DNA from: Marsupella aquatica
Taxonomy: Eukaryota; Marchantiophyta
DNA length: 64,000 bases
NCBI GenBank assembly: GCA_973895155.1
Contig: OZ316897.1
Coordinates: 20,274,001 to 20,338,000 of the forward strand
Direction: 5' to 3'
Shown here: positions 58,931 through 64,000 of the stretch, in pieces
How positions within the stretch are numbered: position 1 is the first letter of the stretch
Layout of the letters: every line of letters begins with the position of its first letter
The notes under the pieces: generated by a model
What the model saw: the letters and a program-made list of their open reading frames with translations, nothing else
What the model was told of the DNA's origin: nothing
The model's database searches: none
Program-made: the position numbers and the translations under genes

Positions 58931-59475
58931 TCTTCAAAAAATCCAGAACTTCAAAGTCTACATTCTCCAAATGAATGTAAATGTTAGGGTTACTTTGCTT
59001 TCCATTCCTGCCATCATAGTCAGGTATTTGGATTCGTGATACTTTACAAGCTTGAAGCTCATTGAGGCTTCAATCACAAGGACAACGTGACTATCACATT
59101 GTTTTCTTGAAGCTCAGTGAGGCTTTACATGAATGAGCAGACTATCACATCATTTTCTTGGACACTTCTTCAGGCAGTTCATTTGTTAGTAGTCCACTCT
59201 TGACTGTGGAAAAATAGTTGTGGTCATTGAACAATAGCCAATCCTACTTGGCAATCTGTGAGCCCTGGTGAAAGTCCAGGTGGATTGAGTTTTCTTGGCC
59301 AAATTCAATGTAGACTGCTTGGCCTCTTTCATTGAGGTAGGGTCACTTTCAATCATGAAGCTTGTTTGGCTATAAAAGGTGAGATATTTGGCCCTTGAAT
59401 GTGCCCGCTCATTTTGGTCTGGAAGAAATGAGACTTGTTGTCTGTTCTGGCTCAGGCTCAATGAGTGATCAAGTC

Positions 59476-62383
59476 TCAGATGGCCCCCAAGTTGTCCAGT
59501 TCTACAACTAAGTGGACATACATAGCATGCGACCATGTGAGAGGGACAACCCATGCTGTCTTGCCAGTTATCCGATCTACTTGCTCTGGAAGTAAGCCTG
59601 CCTTAGTTTGGTGGTCAATGGCCCATTGAAGAGTCTCTTTGGCCAGGTCAAGGCTACCACACTTGGCATCATAGAGTCCCATCCAAAGGGTTGTCAAAAT
59701 CCAAGGATTACCACCTACATAGTGGTCATTTTCATATCGTTGAAGGCCTCCCACATTGGGGATGGTGAGCTTCTTCCTAATCTCGTCCGCAGTGAGCTTC
59801 ATCCGTCTATCGTCCACCTTCACCACATCAAATGGAATGCTCAATCCAAGTAGGGAAACATCCACCACACCTGATTCAACACTAGAAGTAAGAGTTAAGC
59901 CTTTGAGGGACTGGTCCCTCTCTGTAAAAAAACTGGAGCCATGGTAGAATGAGCCATACAATGCATTGCCATGAGTTGTCCAAAATAAATCAGAAATTAT
60001 AATGACAACAGAAGTAGAATTGCTTAGTAAAAGAGTGTTAATTAAAAAGTTCTTTAGCAAGCAAGGGCTAATGTTTTTAGCAAGGCCTTCCTAGGATATC
60101 AATCAGGTGAGCCCCAGGGCACCAGAGGGCATTCAAGCCTAAGGCCGGATTGCTATCTCATGAAAGCCTGAACTTCACAGCAGTACGTTGAACATCCTGG
60201 TCAAGATTTAGGGACAGATGTTTTGCAAAGAGGGGGGAGGGGATTGTGTTCTCCAAAGCCCAGAATAAATGCAACTTTAAAAATGGAGAGACTGATGAAT
60301 CAAACACAGGAGTGAAAGTGAGTAGAAATGAGAAAGGGAAATGATGGTGGGAGCAATAAGGCTCTCATGAGATGAATATCTCTAAGCAAAAATCATCTTC
60401 AAGCCCCTTCTCTAGTAAAAGCAACTAACATCTCAGAGAAATATGGAGTGAATATTGCCAACTATTAGAAAATGAGTTGCCAAACTTGGCTTACTGTCTT
60501 CACTGTGGATAGATTTGACTGTGAAGCAACAACTTAAGGATTCTAATTAAGATCAAGTCTTCACTATCCACACACATATTGCATTGACCTCCCATATCAG
60601 TCTACAATTTAGTGTCAACTTCAAGTTTGGAAACTGTAGAGACTCATTCCATTCTCCATAGGCAGGCCCTTTCCTTTCTTAGCAGCTCATTTGTCAAGAT
60701 TCACTCTCTAATTCAAACAATTTAAGTCATCGTATCTGTACAAGCTAGTTTGACATGAAATTAAGAGATTGTCTCCCTACCTTCAACCCACATGAAGTAT
60801 TGCTCATAGCCTTTTGGATTTGTCAGAGTGAATGTTCTTGCAGACTTCTCCTTGGCCTCCATGTATTGACCTTTGTCAACCTGCAGTTTTAGAACACGGA
60901 GAAACTGGCCCCTCTCCTCAGACCACCCATTTACCATAATCCCATCTTGAATGCCCTCCCCAACCTTTAGCCAGGCCATGGCTTCAAGATTGTGATTGAG
61001 TAATTTGGCAAACTCTGCTGCTGCCTTCAAGCCAGCAACAACTGCCCCAGCTGAGTAGATATGCTGCCCATGGCGCTCCTCCCACAAGTCTTTGGAAGCT
61101 AGAGGAAGTCTTGTCTCCGGATCCACAAACAGAACAAGGAACTCTGCCCCCTTGTGAACTGTTCCCCACACCTTGTAGAAACACCTTTCATGATTTAATA
61201 ACCTTTACCAGAAATGTGTGCACTGATAAAAGTTATGTCATTCTTTAAAGAACATTAATGTATATATCATGTATCAGAAATGCAAAGTTCACAATGCCCA
61301 CTAGACACAATCATTAATGAGGTGACAATTTATACCATCCTTCGTCTCGACCTGATCCCCATTTCCAAGTTGAACCCCATCACAGCATTTTCTGGTTCTC
61401 TGGCTAATGTAAATCAACTCAATTTATTGACTGAATCAAGTATATTATTTATTGCCTAAATTACATACCTCCTAATTTTGTAATCAATAATAACTGGTCT
61501 AGTTTTGGGTTCATATGGACCACTTTAGAAATTAGAAAATCACTAGAATACTCTTTGAAAATGTAGCTTAGATTGAGATGTTGCAAATTAACATTCAAGT
61601 GACCCAAGGAATGACCTATAAGTTTCAATAATTTCACTAATAACTACAGAGAGTATAATTTGATAATTGACGTTGTACACACAATTTTAATAACCAGCCC
61701 ACATGAGGAAAGACTGCAACACTACCTCAGCTGTTACACCTCAAGTATGTTTGACATCTCATTTAGGCAAGGGGTGGACTCTATGTAAAAGTTAAGCAAG
61801 TTTGGGTTCCTGGTGTTGGGTTTCTGTGCAGTTTAATATCTTGCTTTGGGCATCAAGAAATTGGGGTAGAACAAAGCAGAACAAAAAACTCACACACCTT
61901 GTCAGCAAATTTTCTAGCCTCTCCATGGATGGCTAGGAGCTGCAAATAATGCTGCCACATGCCCCAGATGATGGAGCCTGTCTCATCCACCTGAAGGCCC
62001 CACTGTGGGGCAAGATGGCCATCAGTGAAGTGGCGTTGATGCCAAGAGCCATCAGCACTCTGAACTTTGATTGTCCACTCATAGAACTTGCTCACTAGAT
62101 CATGATATCCACATAAGTCAATTGCAGTTGCTATGTATGCGCCATCCCGTCCCCAGCAGTAGGCATAGCCTCCACATTTCTTGAAATCCTCATCGACTTC
62201 GGGAGCGGCAATGAGAGCTCCACTGGTTTTGTCGGTGAGCAGCTTGAAGGTTAGAACAGAGCGCCTGAACAGTTTTTTGATGCTCTCATTGTGTGTCTTC
62301 AGGGGTCTGCTGGGTAGTAGAAAGTCTTGCCAGTATTTGATTGTAAGTTCCTTGAGTTTGGGTGCTCCAATTGCTTTTGCTGC
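59476..62383 (-). CDS. GH15 glucoamylase-like enzyme, 5' end not identified
   Basis: Three exons recognised on the minus strand: 62383-61898, 61171-60781 and 59921-59476, with consistent phases (0, then 1). The protein matches the bacterial/archaeal type of glycoside hydrolase family 15, which releases glucose from starch-like or related glucans. Visible motifs are GGYAYCWGRDGAYIATAIDLCG and QSADGSWHQRHFTDGHLAPQ with QVDETGS (exon A), DLWEERHGQHIYSAGAVVAGL with the likely acid glutamate (exon B), and RYENDHYVGGNPWILTT and LLPEQVDRITGKTAWVVPLTWSHA with the likely base glutamate (exon C). The catalytic region is intact. The N-terminal beta-sandwich part must lie upstream; I found no convincing exon between 62384 and the window end. 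GH15 is not a normal enzyme of flowering plants, so an origin by transfer from bacteria is plausible. Confidence 0.88.
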
Positions 62384-62599
62384 CTGAATGAAATTAAATG
62401 AAATTGAATCAGCATTAAAGTCAATTGAATCCCAAAAGGGATTAACAGACAAACAGGATCGGTAGGGCATGAGAGATTTTGTTTTTAGGCCTGCTCTAAT
62501 AATTAATACCTGTTCTTGGAGGAAACAAATTCTCGATGGAAGAAGGGGGTAAGTTAGCATGAGCCCTTGCCAATTGAAAGGTAAGAAACACATCTCTTG

Positions 62600-63425
62600 A
62601 ATTGAGCATTATGGGCAATAGTAGCCCCTCAAAACTCGAGATAGAGCCTTGTTTTTCAAGGCACCATGGCACTCATAAGAAATCTGTGAGGTCTTTAAGT
62701 GAATTAATGTACTCTTTCCATAGCATTCTGGGCAGTAATAGAACCTCAAAACTTTAGTTAAAGCCCTCATCATCTTTCAGGGCATTATGGCACAAATGCA
62801 CTATAAACAGGATGCAATTCTGTGTTGTTTTTGGGGCATTATTGGAGAAGAATGTACTATCAAGATTTGGGTAAACTTATTAAGAAGATTCTCCTCTACT
62901 TTTAATAAATTTAGCTAAAATAAATTCTCTCAGCCCTATTATTGTATTAGGTCCTGTTATCAGAGAATTGTTGGCAATAATAGCCTTGCAAAATTCGTGC
63001 TGCAGCTCTCAGTTTTTGGGGCATTATATCCCACAGTGCTCTATAAACATGATTTCGCTATATACATTTATAAAATTTGGAGAAAATTAGAATAAATTGA
63101 TCAGGAAAACTGGGCAAGGCAGGAAACAGAGTACAGGAACAAACAGAGCTTCCCCAAAAGCAAGGTAAATGCAAAACATTGAGTGGAAGGGTCCCCCACC
63201 GATTCATGACGTGCTTGCGTGAAGTTCAGCCAAAGCTCTCCAAGATTTGAAGATTGTCATCTACTATTAGAACTAATAAAACTAAAAATCTCTTAGGCCA
63301 AGTGTATTAAGGTTATGTCACCAGAGAAGTCTGGGCAACAATAGCCCCACAAAACTCAAACCTGAACTCTCCTTTCTAGGGGCATTATATCCCACAATGC
63401 CCTATAAACAGCACTTTACCAAATG
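62600..63425. repeat. Diverged tandem repeat, period irregular
   Basis: Four diverged copies of a module with the landmarks GGGCAATAATAGCC, CAAAACT, GGGGCATTAT and CTATAAACA, near 62605, 62724, 62967 and 63328. It may fill a large intron or the 5' flank of the GH15 gene. Confidence 0.6.
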
Positions 63426-63464
63426 CATTTATCCAATCTTACTTATAAAGTTAGGGTAAGAAGC

Positions 63465-64000
63465 TAGAGTTGGGGTCTGGTCTTCTAGAGTGAAGCCTCC
63501 AGACACTTACTCTAGGGCGTTCCAAAATCTTTGTGCATGAAAAACTGAATGTGCATAGAGAGAATGAGGTATAGTATTTGAAGGAAAGCTAGACTTCTAG
63601 AGTGGAACCTCTAGACCTTAATTCTAGGGCCCACCAAAATATATGTTCACGGACAAAAAGTATGCGCGTAGAAAAGGATGAATTTATGTTCATGGAAAAA
63701 AAGGATGTGCATGAAAAGGAAAATGCGTATTAAAATCATAGACATACATGACAAAATTTTCTCATCACTTCATCCTTTTTTTCATCATTTCATTAACATT
63801 CTGGGCTCATTTGGAGAAAATGAAATGATCCCAAAAAACGTGTGAGGAAGGAAACAGAGTTGGGGTCTGGGCTTCTAGAGTGAAGCCTCTAGACCTTAAT
63901 TCTAGGGCCCACCAAAATATATGTTCACTGAAAAAAGGATGTGCACGGAAAAGGATGAATTTATGTTCATCGAAAAAAAAGGATGTGCATGAAAAGGAAG
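63465..64000. repeat. Three copies of a 130-150-bp repeat at the window end
   Basis: Starts near 63468, 63586 and 63858 with CTTCTAGAGTGAAGCCTC, continues through CTAGGGCCCACCAAAATATA, and ends with AAAAGGATGTGCATGAAAAGG. The last copy runs to the window edge. Confidence 0.88.

Overview
This window looks like nuclear DNA of a land plant, most likely a bryophyte and probably a liverwort. Its best-preserved genes are three related disease-resistance-type genes with the order alpha/beta-hydrolase, NB-ARC, leucine-rich repeats. That HNL (hydrolase-NBS-LRR) architecture is known as a liverwort class of NLR immune receptor. The genes are split by GT-AG introns, there are no bacterial operons, and about half of the window is transposable elements. 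I could not run searches, so the species is not identified.

Layout. (1) 1-2.0 kb: the 5' part of an HNL gene on the minus strand (HNL-1), cut by the window edge and carrying a one-base frameshift. (2) 6.06-12.5 kb: a complete five-exon HNL gene on the minus strand (HNL-2, about 1,521 residues). The 5' flanks of HNL-1 and HNL-2 are copies of each other. (3) 14.7-21.6 kb: a decayed Ty1/copia element with 344-bp LTRs and a GAGTA target duplication, followed by a related solo LTR (21.7-22.07 kb, GGTTT duplication). (4) 23.18-38.48 kb: a 15.3-kb DNA transposon bounded by inverted repeats of at least 21 bp. It carries a DUF7869-type transposase, a ParB-like domain joined to an amino-methyltransferase-like domain, a protein of unknown family, an FCP1/NIF-phosphatase-like protein, and several arrays of short palindromes. 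(5) 39.18-45.92 kb: a second copia element, on the minus strand, with very short 115-bp LTRs and a GTATA target duplication. (6) 48.5-54.74 kb: a third HNL gene (HNL-3, about 1,502 residues) with a different N-terminal exon and different LRR expansions. (7) 56.2-57.2 kb: the 3' remnant of a non-LTR retrotransposon. (8) 59.5-62.4 kb: most of a GH15 glucoamylase-like gene of bacterial type on the minus strand, followed by diverged tandem repeats to the window end.

The HNL genes form a tandem immune-receptor cluster in which HNL-2 and HNL-3 were driven apart by successive transposon insertions. The cluster shows three kinds of diversification: exchange of the first exon (membrane-anchored versus soluble), gain or loss of 72-bp LRR units, and duplication of a 360-bp LRR block. 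The candidate for an undescribed system is the 15.3-kb transposon. It pairs a ParB-methyltransferase gene, an arrangement otherwise typical of bacteria and phages, with arrays of palindromic sites that recur in the introns or 5' regions of its own genes and near its ends.
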